Positions 1-8,980 are shown, counted from the first letter of the stretch. The stretch: 64,000 nt of DNA from Cupriavidus sp. D384 (GCF_001652915.1 NZ_BBQI01000094.1:27144-91143); one strand, 5' to 3'. Notes: generated by a model from the letters alone, not told the origin. Numbers and translations are program-made.

Positions 1-2374
1 CAATCCCATCACACCGGGCAACTATCCGGTAGACATCTATCTGAACGGCGCCTGGATCGGGCGCGACACGATACGCTTCCAGTCGCAGAACGATATCGTG
101 GCGCCGTGCCTAGATCCGACGCTGATCGCCAGGCTGAACCTTGACGAACGGGCATTGCCGCCCGCCAGCCGCAGCGCGATAGCACGGGCGGTCAGCGGAG
201 AATGCACCCATCCTTCCACCATTTCGGAAGATATCGGCTGGTCATTGGACCTGAACGACCTGCGGGTGGATTTCAGCGTGGCGCAGGCATTGCTGCGCCG
301 TACGCCGCGCGGGAGCGTCAGCCCCGAACTGCTGGATGATGGGGTCCCTTCGGCGACGATTTCCTACAACCTCAATACGTTTCACTCGACCGGCGCTGGC
401 GCGGGCACCTCCACTTTCCTGGGTCTCGACACCGGCCTGAACGCCGGGCCCTGGCATTTCAGGCAGCGGTCGTCGATGAGCTGGCAATCGGTCGGCACAA
501 CACAGTACGACTACCAGAACATCGCCACCTATGTGCAGCGCGACATTTCCTCGTGGCGCAGCCAGCTCACCTTCGGCGACGCCTATACGGACGGCGCCGT
601 CTTCGACAGCTACGCCGTGCGTGGCGTGAACCTGGCCAGCGACGATCGCATGCGGCCGGATTCCTCGCGCGGCTACGCACCGCTGGTGCGCGGTGTCGCG
701 CGGTCGAACGCGCGCGTGACGGTCACGCAGGACGGCAACAAACTCTATGAAACGACGGTAGCCCCCGGCCCGTTCGAGATCAACGATCTCTATGCCACAG
801 GCTACGGCGGCAACCTGCTGGTGACCGTGACGGAGGCCGACGGCAGTCAAAGCAGCTTTACCGTGCCCTACGCGTCCGTGGTGCAACTGCTCCGGCCTGG
901 CACCACCCGCTATTCGGCCACGGCGGGCGAGTACCGCAACGGCGCAAAGCTGGCCTCGAACCGGGAAAAGGTTGTTCAGGGGACGGTGCAGCACGGCTTG
1001 AGCAACCTGGTCACGGGCTATGCCGGCCTGGTGGTCTCCGAAGGCTATCAGGCGGCGCTGGTTGGCGCGGCATTCAACCTGCCCATCGGCGCCTTTGCTC
1101 TGGATGCCACCCATGCGCGCGCCTCGATACCGGACGTTGACAATAGCAGCGGCCAGAGCGTGCGCCTCAGCTACAGCAAGTTCCTGCCTTCCACCACGAC
1201 CAACATGACCATCGCGGCCTACCGCTACGCCACGCGCGGGTACTGGTCGATGCGAGACGCGTTCGCGGCACGTTCCAGCAGCGGCAACGCCGCTGCGGTC
1301 GACCGGCAGCGCAGCCAGTTGCAGCTGACCGTGAATCAGAGTCTGGGCGAGCGCTGGGGCAACGTCTACCTGACCGGCACGTCGGCCGAGTACTGGAACC
1401 GTAGCGGGACGGCGCTGATGTTCCAGCTCGGCTACAGCAACACGATGCGGGTGCTGGGCCTGCCGATGACCTACAACATTGCGGCGTCGCGCCAGCGCGA
1501 GGCGCATACCGGGCGCTTCAGCACGCAGGTGTCCGCATATCTGGCGGTGCCGCTGGGCAAGGGCACGCAAGCGCCATTGCTGTCGCTTGGCGCGACGCGC
1601 GACAACAACGACAACTTCTCGGAACAACTGCGGCTGGCTGGTACCGCGCTGCAAGACAACGCCGTCACGTACGGGTTGAACGTCGACCGTACGCCGCACG
1701 CCACAACGGGCGGCGGCAACGCCCAGTACCGCACGCCATTCACCACGGTATCGGCTTCCGCGAGCGGAGGCGGCGGCTACACCCAGTATTCGGCGGGACT
1801 GCAGGGCGCGCTCGTGGCCCACCCGGGCGGACTCACGCTAGCGAACTTCCTGGGCGACACCATCGGCATCGTGGAGGCCAAGGGCGCCACCGGGGCGCAC
1901 GTCGTCAACGCGCCGGGGGTGAGAATCGACCCGTTCGGTTACGCCATCATTCCCTACCTGCAGCCGTACCACATGAATACGGTCGAGCTGGACCCCAAGG
2001 GGCTACCGCTGGACGTGTCGCTGAACACGACAAGTACCCAGGTGGCGCCGCGCGCAAATGCGGCTGTCAAGATCAAGTTTGCCGCCATCACGGGCCGCTC
2101 TGCCATCGTCTCCGCCGCCAGGCCCGGTGACCGGGCGCTGCCATTTGGCGCCACGGTCTCGGACGACAGGAACGGCGAGATCGGCATCGTCGGCCAGAGC
2201 GGCATCATCTTCGCCCGGGGCATCGAGGAAGCCGGGCGCCTGACGGTGACGTGGGGCAAGCGCGACGACCAGCGCTGCGTCATCGACTATCGCTTGCCGC
2301 AACGGTCAGGCGATGAAACGTCCTATCCGCAAATCCGATCGGTGTGCCAGCCTGACGAAAAGGAGAGGTCATGA
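1..2374 (+). CDS. Fimbrial outer-membrane usher (PapC/FimD family), 5' end cut by window edge
   Basis: The reading frame is open from base 2, and about 790 residues are present. Usher proteins form the outer-membrane pore that recruits chaperone-subunit complexes and assembles pili. The first visible residues (PGNYPVDIYLNG) belong to the usher N-terminal chaperone-binding domain, so only the signal peptide and a few dozen residues are missing. The middle is a Tyr/Ser/Thr-rich beta-barrel region with a plug-like segment (YETTVAPGPFEINDLY). The C-terminal domain follows (LPFGATVSDD, VGQSGIIFARG) with the usual late cysteine pair (RCVIDYRLP, SVCQPD). The TGA stop overlaps the ATG of the next gene (ATGA), so the two are translationally coupled. 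The chaperone and major pilin genes should lie to the left of the window. The family call is secure; the pilus type is not resolved. Confidence 0.95.
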   Translation, partial: NPITPGNYPVDIYLNGAWIGRDTIRFQSQNDIVAPCLDPTLIARLNLDERALPPASRSAIARAVSGECTHPSTISEDIGWSLDLNDLRVDFSVAQALLRRTPRGSVSPELLDDGVPSATISYNLNTFHSTGAGAGTSTFLGLDTGLNAGPWHFRQRSSMSWQSVGTTQYDYQNIATYVQRDISSWRSQLTFGDAYTDGAVFDSYAVRGVNLASDDRMRPDSSRGYAPLVRGVARSNARVTVTQDGNKLYETTVAPGPFEINDLYATGYGGNLLVTVTEADGSQSSFTVPYASVVQLLRPGTTRYSATAGEYRNGAKLASNREKVVQGTVQHGLSNLVTGYAGLVVSEGYQAALVGAAFNLPIGAFALDATHARASIPDVDNSSGQSVRLSYSKFLPSTTTNMTIAAYRYATRGYWSMRDAFAARSSSGNAAAVDRQRSQLQLTVNQSLGERWGNVYLTGTSAEYWNRSGTALMFQLGYSNTMRVLGLPMTYNIAASRQREAHTGRFSTQVSAYLAVPLGKGTQAPLLSLGATRDNNDNFSEQLRLAGTALQDNAVTYGLNVDRTPHATTGGGNAQYRTPFTTVSASASGGGGYTQYSAGLQGALVAHPGGLTLANFLGDTIGIVEAKGATGAHVVNAPGVRIDPFGYAIIPYLQPYHMNTVELDPKGLPLDVSLNTTSTQVAPRANAAVKIKFAAITGRSAIVSAARPGDRALPFGATVSDDRNGEIGIVGQSGIIFARGIEEAGRLTVTWGKRDDQRCVIDYRLPQRSGDETSYPQIRSVCQPDEKERS

Positions 2375-3486
2375 ACCAGCTGTCGTCCGCCACCTGCGCA
2401 TCCCCTGCGCCCATCGAGCGATGCAAGCGAGGGATCATCGCCACATTGCTTTCAACCGGCATCTCGTATGGAAAGCCTGGCGCAAGAACGCTGCTGGTCT
2501 GGCTCGTGTCCAGCCTGCTGCTCTGGATTTCGCCGGGCGCCCGGGCCCAGCAGTTTTGCTCCATCCAGAGCCAGCCGTCGGTACTTTCGTTCGGCCAGAT
2601 CGATACAGCGCGCGACGCTCCCATTGGCACGGTGATCAGCAATTCACGGACGGTTAGCGTCACGGTCAGGTGTCCGCCCAGCAATGGGCGCGGATTTCGC
2701 GCCGTGGTCTACCCCACCCGGACTGTGTCGAGGGCTGTACGAGGCGTTTGGCAGACCAACATTCCAGGCATTGGCATACGCGCGAGGAATTCCGCAGATG
2801 GCATTACCTTGTCGCAGGTTTCCCCTGGCACTCCACCCGACGACATCAGCCGGGGCATTGGACCCACCATCCGACCCGCCAGGTACACCAATTCCCGGAC
2901 GTATACGATCACGCACCAACTCGTCAAGACAGGGCCAATAGACGTGAGCGGTCAAATCAATATCGGCACCCTGTACACACTGCGCATTTACAACCTGACG
3001 CGCCGCGTCACAAGCGAGGCGCGAGGCTCCGTAAGCATCGGCCGTAACACTGTCGTGACATCGCGATCCTGCAGGGTGACCACCCCCGGCGTCACCGTGG
3101 CGTTGACGGATGCGTTGGCCTCCGCGTTGCAGAACAATGGGGCAAGTACCGGCAGTTCAGGTTTTGCCATCGGGCTGCAGTGCGACACGAACACCAATGT
3201 GTTTATCACGCTGACCGACGCCACGACCCCTGGCAACCGTTCAGACCTGCTGACGCTCGCAAACGGCTCCACGGCACGGAACGTCCGGCTCCGGGTTCGC
3301 AAACAGGATGGCACGGCCGTCAACTTCGGGCCGGACTCGGCTGCCGTGGGAAATGCCAACCAATGGCGGCTGGGCCAGGTCAGCGGAGCCACGCTCATTC
3401 CGATGAGCGTCGAGTATGTCTCCAGCGGCAGGGCCACCGCTGGCACTGTGCGCGCGGTGGCAACGTTCACGATGAGCTACCAGTAG
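2371..3486 (+). CDS. Fimbrial tip adhesin-like protein, two-domain pilin family
   Basis: 371 residues. A hydrophobic signal segment (residues about 41-55) ends at ARA|QQ near residue 59; the preceding 40 residues are unusually long and polar, so the true start could be further in. However, the ATG at 2371 has a strong AGGAGAGG ribosome site and overlaps the usher stop. The N-terminal half (about 60-220) is a receptor-domain candidate with no motif I recognise. The C-terminal half starts at SCRVTTPGVTVAL and ends in ATFTMSY, the typical fimbrial subunit fold with its final beta-strand. The position directly after the usher and the two-domain size fit a FimH/MrpH-like tip adhesin. The ligand cannot be predicted. 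The gene is last in the operon and converges on the Sel1 gene, 16 bp away. Confidence 0.8.
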   Translation: MNQLSSATCASPAPIERCKRGIIATLLSTGISYGKPGARTLLVWLVSSLLLWISPGARAQQFCSIQSQPSVLSFGQIDTARDAPIGTVISNSRTVSVTVRCPPSNGRGFRAVVYPTRTVSRAVRGVWQTNIPGIGIRARNSADGITLSQVSPGTPPDDISRGIGPTIRPARYTNSRTYTITHQLVKTGPIDVSGQINIGTLYTLRIYNLTRRVTSEARGSVSIGRNTVVTSRSCRVTTPGVTVALTDALASALQNNGASTGSSGFAIGLQCDTNTNVFITLTDATTPGNRSDLLTLANGSTARNVRLRVRKQDGTAVNFGPDSAAVGNANQWRLGQVSGATLIPMSVEYVSSGRATAGTVRAVATFTMSYQ

Positions 3487-3502
3487 CGATGTGGCGCGCC
3501 AG

Positions 3503-4333
3503 TCAAGGATTGATCGCCGGATGCTTGAGCGCGTGGGCAGCCTCGGCCAAATGCTGGCGGTAGTTGCGTTCGTCCTGCGCGAGCCCCAGTTCGCCGTTGC
3601 GATAAGCCATCGCCAGCGTCTGGATCGACGCCGGATGCTCGCGCTCGGCCGCCGCTTCGTACCACGCCACCGCGCGGGCATCGTCCTGCGCCAACCCCTC
3701 GCCTTCGCGATAGGCATTGCCCAGCATGAACATGGACTGCGCCACGCCGCCGTCGGCCGCCACCTTGAACCAGCGCGCCGCGCTGGCCGGGTCAGGCGTA
3801 CGGCCATGGCCGCCGCGATACAGCAGGCCCAGATAGTAGGCCGCGCCGATGTCGCCACCGTTCGCAGCGGCGTCAAGCTGCCGCCAGGCCAGCGGCAGGT
3901 CTGCCCGGCCCGACGCCAGCGTGCCCAGCATCGCCGCCTTGCCGAGCAGGAACTGTGCGCGCACATGGCCGCTGTCTGCCGCCATGCTCAGCCAGCGTTC
4001 GCCTTCGGCACGCGTGGCCGCATCGGCGCGCGACATCAACGTTTCGCCAAGCGCGGCCCGTGCGGCGGTTTCGCCGGCGCTGGCGGCTTGCTGCAGTTGA
4101 TCCAGCGCCGCGGCATCGCCGGCCGATGTCGCCAGCAACTGCCACTGCGACAGCTCGGCGTGGCGCGTCTCGGACTGGTGCCGCCACACCGCAGCGCCTG
4201 CCACGCCGGCCGCCGCCACGGTCACGGCCAGCGTTGCCGCCACGAATAGCGGGTGAATGCGCGGCAGGCGTCGTGACGCGGTGCGCGCAGGAGCAATAGT
4301 GGCGGTAGCGGTGGAAGTAGCAGTGGCTTGCAT
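3503..4333 (-). CDS. Membrane-anchored Sel1-repeat protein
   Basis: 276 residues. A Thr/Ala/Arg-rich N-terminus is followed by one membrane helix (about 28-50, LFVAATLAVTVAAAGVAGAAV). Tandem Sel1-like/TPR units then make up a periplasmic solenoid: AQFLLGKAAMLG, AAYYLGLLYRGG, SMFMLGNAYREGEG and TLAMAYRNGELG are the diagnostic A..LG..Y..G pieces. Such proteins are scaffolds for protein-protein contacts, and a specific partner cannot be named. The start lies only 10 bp downstream of the stop of the metallophosphatase gene on the same strand, so the two are probably co-transcribed. No good Shine-Dalgarno is visible, which also fits coupling. Confidence 0.85.
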   Translation of the reverse strand: MQATATSTATATIAPARTASRRLPRIHPLFVAATLAVTVAAAGVAGAAVWRHQSETRHAELSQWQLLATSAGDAAALDQLQQAASAGETAARAALGETLMSRADAATRAEGERWLSMAADSGHVRAQFLLGKAAMLGTLASGRADLPLAWRQLDAAANGGDIGAAYYLGLLYRGGHGRTPDPASAARWFKVAADGGVAQSMFMLGNAYREGEGLAQDDARAVAWYEAAAEREHPASIQTLAMAYRNGELGLAQDERNYRQHLAEAAHALKHPAINP

Positions 4334-4343
4334 CGTTTTCGGA

Positions 4344-6419
4344 TTACTGGTTCAGGTCGATCTTGTACTTCGACAGGTTCTTGCCCGAGCCGTCGTCGGC
4401 CGCAACCAGCGACACGCCGGCCACGCCGCCCGCCGCTGCCTGCGCGAGCACGCCCACGCCCGAGCTGAACACCACGTCGCCGGCGGTCACCACCTTCGTG
4501 AAGTGCCAGCTGCGAGCGCTGCCGTTGGCAACACGGGTCACGTTGGTGATGTCCTTCACGTACTGGATCAGCACGTCGCGGTTGGCGTCGGGCGACGCAT
4601 AGACCGTCTTCGTGCCATCCAGGCCCGGGAAGTTGCCACCGCCGCTGGCGCGATAGTTGTTGGTCGCCACGATGAAGTCCATGGCCGCGGTCACCGGCAA
4701 GCCCTTGTAGGTCAGGTTCTTGATGCGGCTGCCCACGGCCTGCGTGACGTCGATCTCGTACTGCATGTCCGTGTCGGTGAACATGTCGAAGTTGTAGCCC
4801 GGAAACGTGCTGATCAGCTGCTGCTCGGCGGTCACCGCCGGGTCGATGCGGTTGAAGCGCTTGGCCGCCGTTTCTAGCCACGCCTTCAGTTCGTCGCCAT
4901 TGACCTTCACCGCGTAGACCGTGTTCGGGTACAGGTACAAGTCGGCGGCGTTGTTGATGGCGAGGCTGCCCATCGCCACGTCGGTGTAGTCATTGCCACC
5001 ACCGAAGCCGCTCTTGAACGGCGCCGACACCGACAGCACCGGCAGCGAGGCCAGCGCCGGCAGGTTGGCCGTGATGTAGTCCTTCACATACTTGGCCTGC
5101 GCCTGGTTCACGATCTCGATCGCGCCCGGATCGCCCACATCGGCAAAGTAGCTCGTCATGCGGTAGTTCGTGCTGCCGATCGGCGTCTTCACGTACTGGA
5201 TGGTGGCCTGGTGCTCGGTGTCGATGGCGGGCGCCACGCTGGCGTCGGCGGCCACGTATGTCTTGTCGGCGTTCTGGGTCGAGCGGGCCTCCACCTTGGT
5301 GTTGGCGCGGTCGACGCTCCACTTCTTGCCGTCGTAGTTCAGCGCCAGGTTGACCACGCCCAGGTGCTTGCCCCAGTAGTTCGCCATCACGGTCGGCACG
5401 CCGTTGACCGTGCCCTTGACCTTGTCGACGCCCGGCAGGTTGAACTGGCCCACGGTGCTGGTGGCGTCGGGGAAGATCTGGTGCGAGTGGCCGATCAGCA
5501 TCGCATCCACGCCATCCACCGTCGACAGGTGGTAGCTGCCGTTCTCCATCGTCGGCGAATACGTGGAGTTGTCCAGGCCGCCGTGCGAGATCACGACAAT
5601 CAGGTCGGCGCCCTTGGCACGCATTTCGGGAATGTACTTTTTCGCGGTTTCGACCACGCCTTCGGTGTAGACCTTGCCGTCAAGCCAGCGCTTGTCCCAG
5701 CTCAGGATGGCCGGCGGCGCAAAGCCGATGATGCCGACCTTGATCGGCGCCGAGACGGTCTTGCCGTCGGGGCCGGTGGCCGTGATCGTCTTGTTCAGGA
5801 TGGCATACGGCTGGAACAGCGGCTGGCGCGTCTTCACGCTGTAGACGTTAGCCAGCACCTGCGGAAACTTCGGACCGGCGCAGGTCTGCTGCGCGGACGG
5901 ATCGGGCAGGCCATCGACATTGAAGCGGTTGCCCGTGACCTGGCTCAGATACTGCAGGCCGTAGTTGAATTCGTGGTTGCCGATGCCGCCGCCGTCGAAG
6001 CCGGCCGCGTTCATCACCTTGTACATCGCCAGCGTCTCGCTGCAGCCGATCGGCTTGACCAGCGCCTGGTAGTCGGACAGCGCGGTGCCCTGGGTGGTGT
6101 CGCCGTTGTCCAGCAGCATGCTGTTCGGGAATTCGGCGCGGGCCGCCTTGATCAGCGTGGCGACGCGCTCGAAACCGATCGACTTGTCCTCGGCGAGCTT
6201 GAAATAGTCATAGCTCAGCACATTGGTGTGCAGGTCGGTGGTTTCCAGCAGCGCCAGCGTGGACTTGGTGCCCGCCGGGATCGACACGTTGCCGTTGTTG
6301 CTGTTGTCGCCGTTGCTGCCGCTGCCCGCGTTGCTGTTGCTGTCGTCGGAGCCACAGGCGGCCAGCGCGGCGACGGCCATGGCCGCCAGCAAGGCGGCCC
6401 GGATGCGATGAAGTTGCAT
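4344..6419 (-). CDS. Lipoprotein 2',3'-cyclic-nucleotide phosphodiesterase / 5'-nucleotidase family metallophosphatase
   Basis: 691 residues. The N-terminus is a lipoprotein signal with lipobox LAAC (Cys22), followed by a Ser/Asn/Gly-rich linker (23-48). The calcineurin-like catalytic domain shows the binuclear-metal motifs TTDLHTN (Asp62, His64), LDNGDTTQG (Asp104, Asp107), GNHEFNYG (Asn148, His149), a later ISHGG and GHSHQ. The C-terminal half is a 5'-nucleotidase substrate domain (about 430-660) with GFGGGNDYTDVA and NYRASGGGNFPG. The family hydrolyses nucleotides or 2',3'-cyclic nucleotides in the periplasm for phosphate and nucleoside scavenging. CpdB of enterics is soluble, whereas this one is predicted to be lipid-anchored. 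It is probably transcribed from the 275-bp region shared with modA and continues into the Sel1 gene. The exact substrate is not determined by sequence. Confidence 0.88.
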   Translation of the reverse strand: MQLHRIRAALLAAMAVAALAACGSDDSNSNAGSGSNGDNSNNGNVSIPAGTKSTLALLETTDLHTNVLSYDYFKLAEDKSIGFERVATLIKAARAEFPNSMLLDNGDTTQGTALSDYQALVKPIGCSETLAMYKVMNAAGFDGGGIGNHEFNYGLQYLSQVTGNRFNVDGLPDPSAQQTCAGPKFPQVLANVYSVKTRQPLFQPYAILNKTITATGPDGKTVSAPIKVGIIGFAPPAILSWDKRWLDGKVYTEGVVETAKKYIPEMRAKGADLIVVISHGGLDNSTYSPTMENGSYHLSTVDGVDAMLIGHSHQIFPDATSTVGQFNLPGVDKVKGTVNGVPTVMANYWGKHLGVVNLALNYDGKKWSVDRANTKVEARSTQNADKTYVAADASVAPAIDTEHQATIQYVKTPIGSTNYRMTSYFADVGDPGAIEIVNQAQAKYVKDYITANLPALASLPVLSVSAPFKSGFGGGNDYTDVAMGSLAINNAADLYLYPNTVYAVKVNGDELKAWLETAAKRFNRIDPAVTAEQQLISTFPGYNFDMFTDTDMQYEIDVTQAVGSRIKNLTYKGLPVTAAMDFIVATNNYRASGGGNFPGLDGTKTVYASPDANRDVLIQYVKDITNVTRVANGSARSWHFTKVVTAGDVVFSSGVGVLAQAAAGGVAGVSLVAADDGSGKNLSKYKIDLNQ

Positions 6420-6530
6420 GGTCTCGGATTTCCCTGTTGTTTTCTGTATTAGGTGCAGCCCGGGGATTGTCGGAAGCCGGGATGGCAGGGAAGTGGCGAA
6501 ATCGCGTCATTACTGTGACAATCTGCGCAC

Positions 6531-6550
6531 ATATGACAAAAGCGTCATAT
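6531..6550. promoter_or_regulatory. Inverted repeat ATATGAC-N6-GTCATAT, candidate operator
   Basis: A perfect 7-bp inverted repeat with a 6-bp spacer lies 112 bp upstream of the metallophosphatase start, in the divergent region shared with modA. It has the size and symmetry of a dimeric repressor or activator site. It does not fit a Pho-box, which needs direct 7-mers every 11 bp. The regulator is unknown. Confidence 0.45.
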
Positions 6551-6623
6551 TTTTGACCGATCGGGGCCGGCAGGACTATTCCGATTGGCTGAAGACCCTT
6601 ATCCGATTGCGCAATTGACGCTT

Positions 6624-6647
6624 CGTTATATAGACGCTTATATTGCG
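6624..6647. promoter_or_regulatory. ModE-type operator in front of modA
   Basis: CGTTATATA, a 6-bp spacer, then TATATTGCG: imperfect dyad (7 of 9 positions) matching the known ModE architecture of CGNTATATA half-sites separated by 6-7 bp. It ends 47 bp before the modA start, where molybdate-bound ModE would repress. A modE gene lies in the same cluster (9503-10306). Confidence 0.75.
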
Positions 6648-6694
6648 GATGCAAACCATCGAGCACTCGATCACTCTTTCCTGACGCATCTGCC

Positions 6695-7465
6695 ATGAGC
6701 CTCTATCCCTTTGCGCGCCGTGCCGCTGCCGGCGCCGCCCTGGTTGCCCTGACCCTGGCCGCGCCGTCGGCATTTGCCGCCGACCTGGTGGTGTCCGCCG
6801 CCGCCAGCCTGACCAACGCGTTCAAGCAGCTGGGCGAGCAGTTCGAGCGCGCCCACCCCGATACCAAGGTGGTGCTGAACTTTGGCGCGTCGGATGTGCT
6901 GATGCAGCAGATCGTCAAGGGTGCCCCGGCCGACGTGTTCGCATCGGCCGACCAGAGCGCCATGGACAAGGCCGAGAGCGAGAAGGTGGTACAGGCCGCC
7001 ACGCGCAAGGATTTCGCGGCCAACGCGATCGTGCTGATCGTGCCGCATGACAGCAAGCTGAATATCGCCGCACCCAAGGACCTGACGCGCACCGATATCA
7101 AGCGCATCGCCTACTGCAATCCGTCGTCGGTACCGGTGGGCCGCTACACCAAGGGCGCCCTGGAATCGCAAGGCCTGTGGGGCGCGGTCGAGGCCAAGGG
7201 CGTGCCGGCCCAGAACGTGCGCCAGGCGCTGGACTACGTGGCACGTGGCGAAGTCGATGCCGGCTTCGTATTTGCCACCGATGCCGCCGTGATGCCCGAG
7301 AAGGTCAAGGTCGCCACGCGCGTGCCGGCCACCACGCCGGTAACCTACCCCATCGCCGTCACCACGCAGAGCAAGCAGGCACCCCGGGCCAACGCGTTCG
7401 TGCAGTACGTGCTGTCGCCTGAAGGCCAGGCCACGCTGGCCAAGTACGGCTTCCAGAAGCCTTGA
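6695..7465 (+). CDS. modA: Molybdate ABC transporter, periplasmic binding protein
   Basis: 256 residues. The Sec signal peptide is cleaved near AFA|AD (residue 28). The mature N-terminus DLVVSAAASLTNAFKQLG and the segments NFGASDVLMQQI, GAPADVFASAD and NPSSVPVGRYTKGAL form the oxyanion pocket signatures of ModA. The protein captures molybdate (and usually tungstate) in the periplasm and delivers it to ModB. First gene of modABC, controlled by the ModE-type site upstream. There is no strong Shine-Dalgarno before the ATG. Molybdate import is needed for the Mo-dependent formate dehydrogenase encoded at 21.4-27.6 kb. Confidence 0.95.
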   Translation: MSLYPFARRAAAGAALVALTLAAPSAFAADLVVSAAASLTNAFKQLGEQFERAHPDTKVVLNFGASDVLMQQIVKGAPADVFASADQSAMDKAESEKVVQAATRKDFAANAIVLIVPHDSKLNIAAPKDLTRTDIKRIAYCNPSSVPVGRYTKGALESQGLWGAVEAKGVPAQNVRQALDYVARGEVDAGFVFATDAAVMPEKVKVATRVPATTPVTYPIAVTTQSKQAPRANAFVQYVLSPEGQATLAKYGFQKP

Positions 7466-7466
7466 C

Positions 7467-7482
7467 GCCGGGATCGCCCGGC
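7467..7482 (+). other. Intercistronic hairpin between modA and modB
   Basis: GCCGGG-ATCG-CCCGGC begins right after the modA stop and has no T-tract. Hairpins in this position commonly stabilise the upstream binding-protein message relative to the permease genes; that role is inferred here. Confidence 0.4.
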
Positions 7483-7530
7483 CTGCTCTGGTAGCCTTGC
7501 ACCTCCGAAACACTGTCTGAAGTTATCGTC

Positions 7531-8247
7531 ATGGATGCTGTCTGGGTTCCGCTGCTGCTGTCGCTCAAGGTGGCGGGATGGGCCACGTTGCTCAATGCCG
7601 TGCTGGGCGTGGCGGCCGCTTATGCCATTGCGCGCTGGCGCTCGCGGGCGCGCGATGTGGTCGATGCCATCCTGACGCTGCCGCTGGTGCTGCCCCCGAC
7701 CGTGCTGGGCTACTACCTGCTGGTGCTGGTGGGACGCCGTGGGGTGTTTGGCGCCTGGCTCGAGAACCTTGGGATCGAACTGGTTTTCACCTGGCAAGGT
7801 GCGGTGCTGGCCTCGACCGTGGTGGCCTTTCCGCTGGTGCTGAAGTCGGCGCGCGCCGCGTTCGAAGGCGTCGATCACCAGCTCGAGAATGCGGCCCGTG
7901 TGCTGGGCATCTCCGAATCGGCCATCTTCTTCCGCGTGACGCTGCCCATGGCGCTGCCTGGCATCGTGGCCGGCGTGCTGCTGGCGTTTGCCCGCGCACT
8001 GGGCGAATTCGGCGCCACGCTGATGGTGGCCGGCAACCTGCCCGGCCGCACGCAGACACTGTCAGTCGCCATCTACGAGGCCGTGCAGGCTGGCAACGAC
8101 GACACCGCCAACCTGCTGGTGCTGGTGACCTCCGTGACCTGCATCGTGCTGCTCGTGGTGGCGGCCCGACTGGTGCCACCGGCGCAGCGCGGCACCGGCA
8201 ACGTGTTCGAGCGCCGCAAGTTCCGGCGCGACACCATCACCGGATGA
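7531..8247 (+). CDS. modB: Molybdate ABC transporter, permease
   Basis: 238 residues with about five to six membrane helices. The EAA-type cytoplasmic loop that docks to the ATPase is visible (ENAARVLGISESAIFFRVTLPMA in shape: AARVLG...LP.ALPGI), followed by RALGEFGATLMVAGNLPGRT, a ModB hallmark. It forms the homodimeric inner-membrane channel for molybdate. It sits 65 bp after modA and 7 bp before modC. Confidence 0.95.
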   Translation: MDAVWVPLLLSLKVAGWATLLNAVLGVAAAYAIARWRSRARDVVDAILTLPLVLPPTVLGYYLLVLVGRRGVFGAWLENLGIELVFTWQGAVLASTVVAFPLVLKSARAAFEGVDHQLENAARVLGISESAIFFRVTLPMALPGIVAGVLLAFARALGEFGATLMVAGNLPGRTQTLSVAIYEAVQAGNDDTANLLVLVTSVTCIVLLVVAARLVPPAQRGTGNVFERRKFRRDTITG

Positions 8248-8254
8248 CATTGCC

Positions 8255-8977
8255 ATGAGCATGCAGATCACCGTCCGCAAGCGCATGGCATCGCAAGATC
8301 GTCATTTCGCGCTCGATATCTCGTTCGAATCCGATAGCCGGCGCATTGCGCTGTTCGGCCCGTCCGGCGCAGGCAAGAGCCTGACGCTGCGGGCCATTGC
8401 CGGCCTGATGGCGCCCGACAGCGGGCGCATCGTGCTGAACGGCCGCACGCTGTTCGACAGCGATACCGGCGTCGATGTGCGGCCACAGGAACGCCGCGTG
8501 GCCTACCTGTTCCAGGACTACGCGCTGTTTCCGCACCTGACCGTATCCCAGAACATCGCGTTCGGACTCAGGCAGGGCTGGCGCAACCCGGCGCGCCGCG
8601 CGCTGCCACCCGAGGCCGCGCGCTGGGTCGACGCGTTCGGCCTGCGCGAGATCGTCAACCAGTATCCGTCGCAGATTTCAGGCGGACAGAAGCAGCGCGT
8701 GGCGCTGGCCCGCGCGCTGGTGGCCCGGCCCGATATCCTGCTGCTGGACGAGCCGTTCTCGGCACTGGACCCCGCCTTGCGGGTGCGCATGCGCGAGGAA
8801 CTGCGGGCGCTGCAGGAAAGCCTGGATGTGCCGATGCTGATGATTTCGCACGATCCCGAGGACGTCGAGGTGCTGGGCGACCACGTGCTGGAAATCCGCG
8901 ATGGCCGCATCCACGCCAGCGGCCGCGCCCACCGGCATCCGCCGGTCTACGCGCCCGTCAGCGCTCACGCCGTCTAG
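8255..8977 (+). CDS. modC: Molybdate ABC transporter, ATPase, lacking the C-terminal Mop/TOBE domain
   Basis: 240 residues. The nucleotide-binding domain is complete: Walker A GPSGAGKS (35-42), Q-loop QDYALFPHLTV, signature ISGGQKQ (141-147), Walker B ILLLDEP (161-167) and switch His199. Enterobacterial ModC is about 350 residues because of a C-terminal molybdate-binding Mop/TOBE domain; this protein stops soon after the ATPase core. The stop is followed within a few bases by the convergent CYTH gene, so no domain is encoded further on. Trans-inhibition through ModC is therefore not expected. An alternative start is the ATG two codons downstream. Confidence 0.93.
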   Translation: MSMQITVRKRMASQDRHFALDISFESDSRRIALFGPSGAGKSLTLRAIAGLMAPDSGRIVLNGRTLFDSDTGVDVRPQERRVAYLFQDYALFPHLTVSQNIAFGLRQGWRNPARRALPPEAARWVDAFGLREIVNQYPSQISGGQKQRVALARALVARPDILLLDEPFSALDPALRVRMREELRALQESLDVPMLMISHDPEDVEVLGDHVLEIRDGRIHASGRAHRHPPVYAPVSAHAV

Positions 8978-8980
8978 CGT

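Noticed and set aside
242..1822. Long minus-strand open frame opposite the usher
   Set aside because: Arg/Ala/His-rich translation without family features; an antisense shadow of a GC-rich gene, as are similar long frames opposite fdsA, acoD, cpdB-like, ppk2 and amiC.
6500..6560. Pho-box upstream of the metallophosphatase
   Set aside because: TTGTCAT/TTGTCAC elements exist on the minus strand but are 18 bp apart, not 11 or 22; the perfect dyad is a better explanation.
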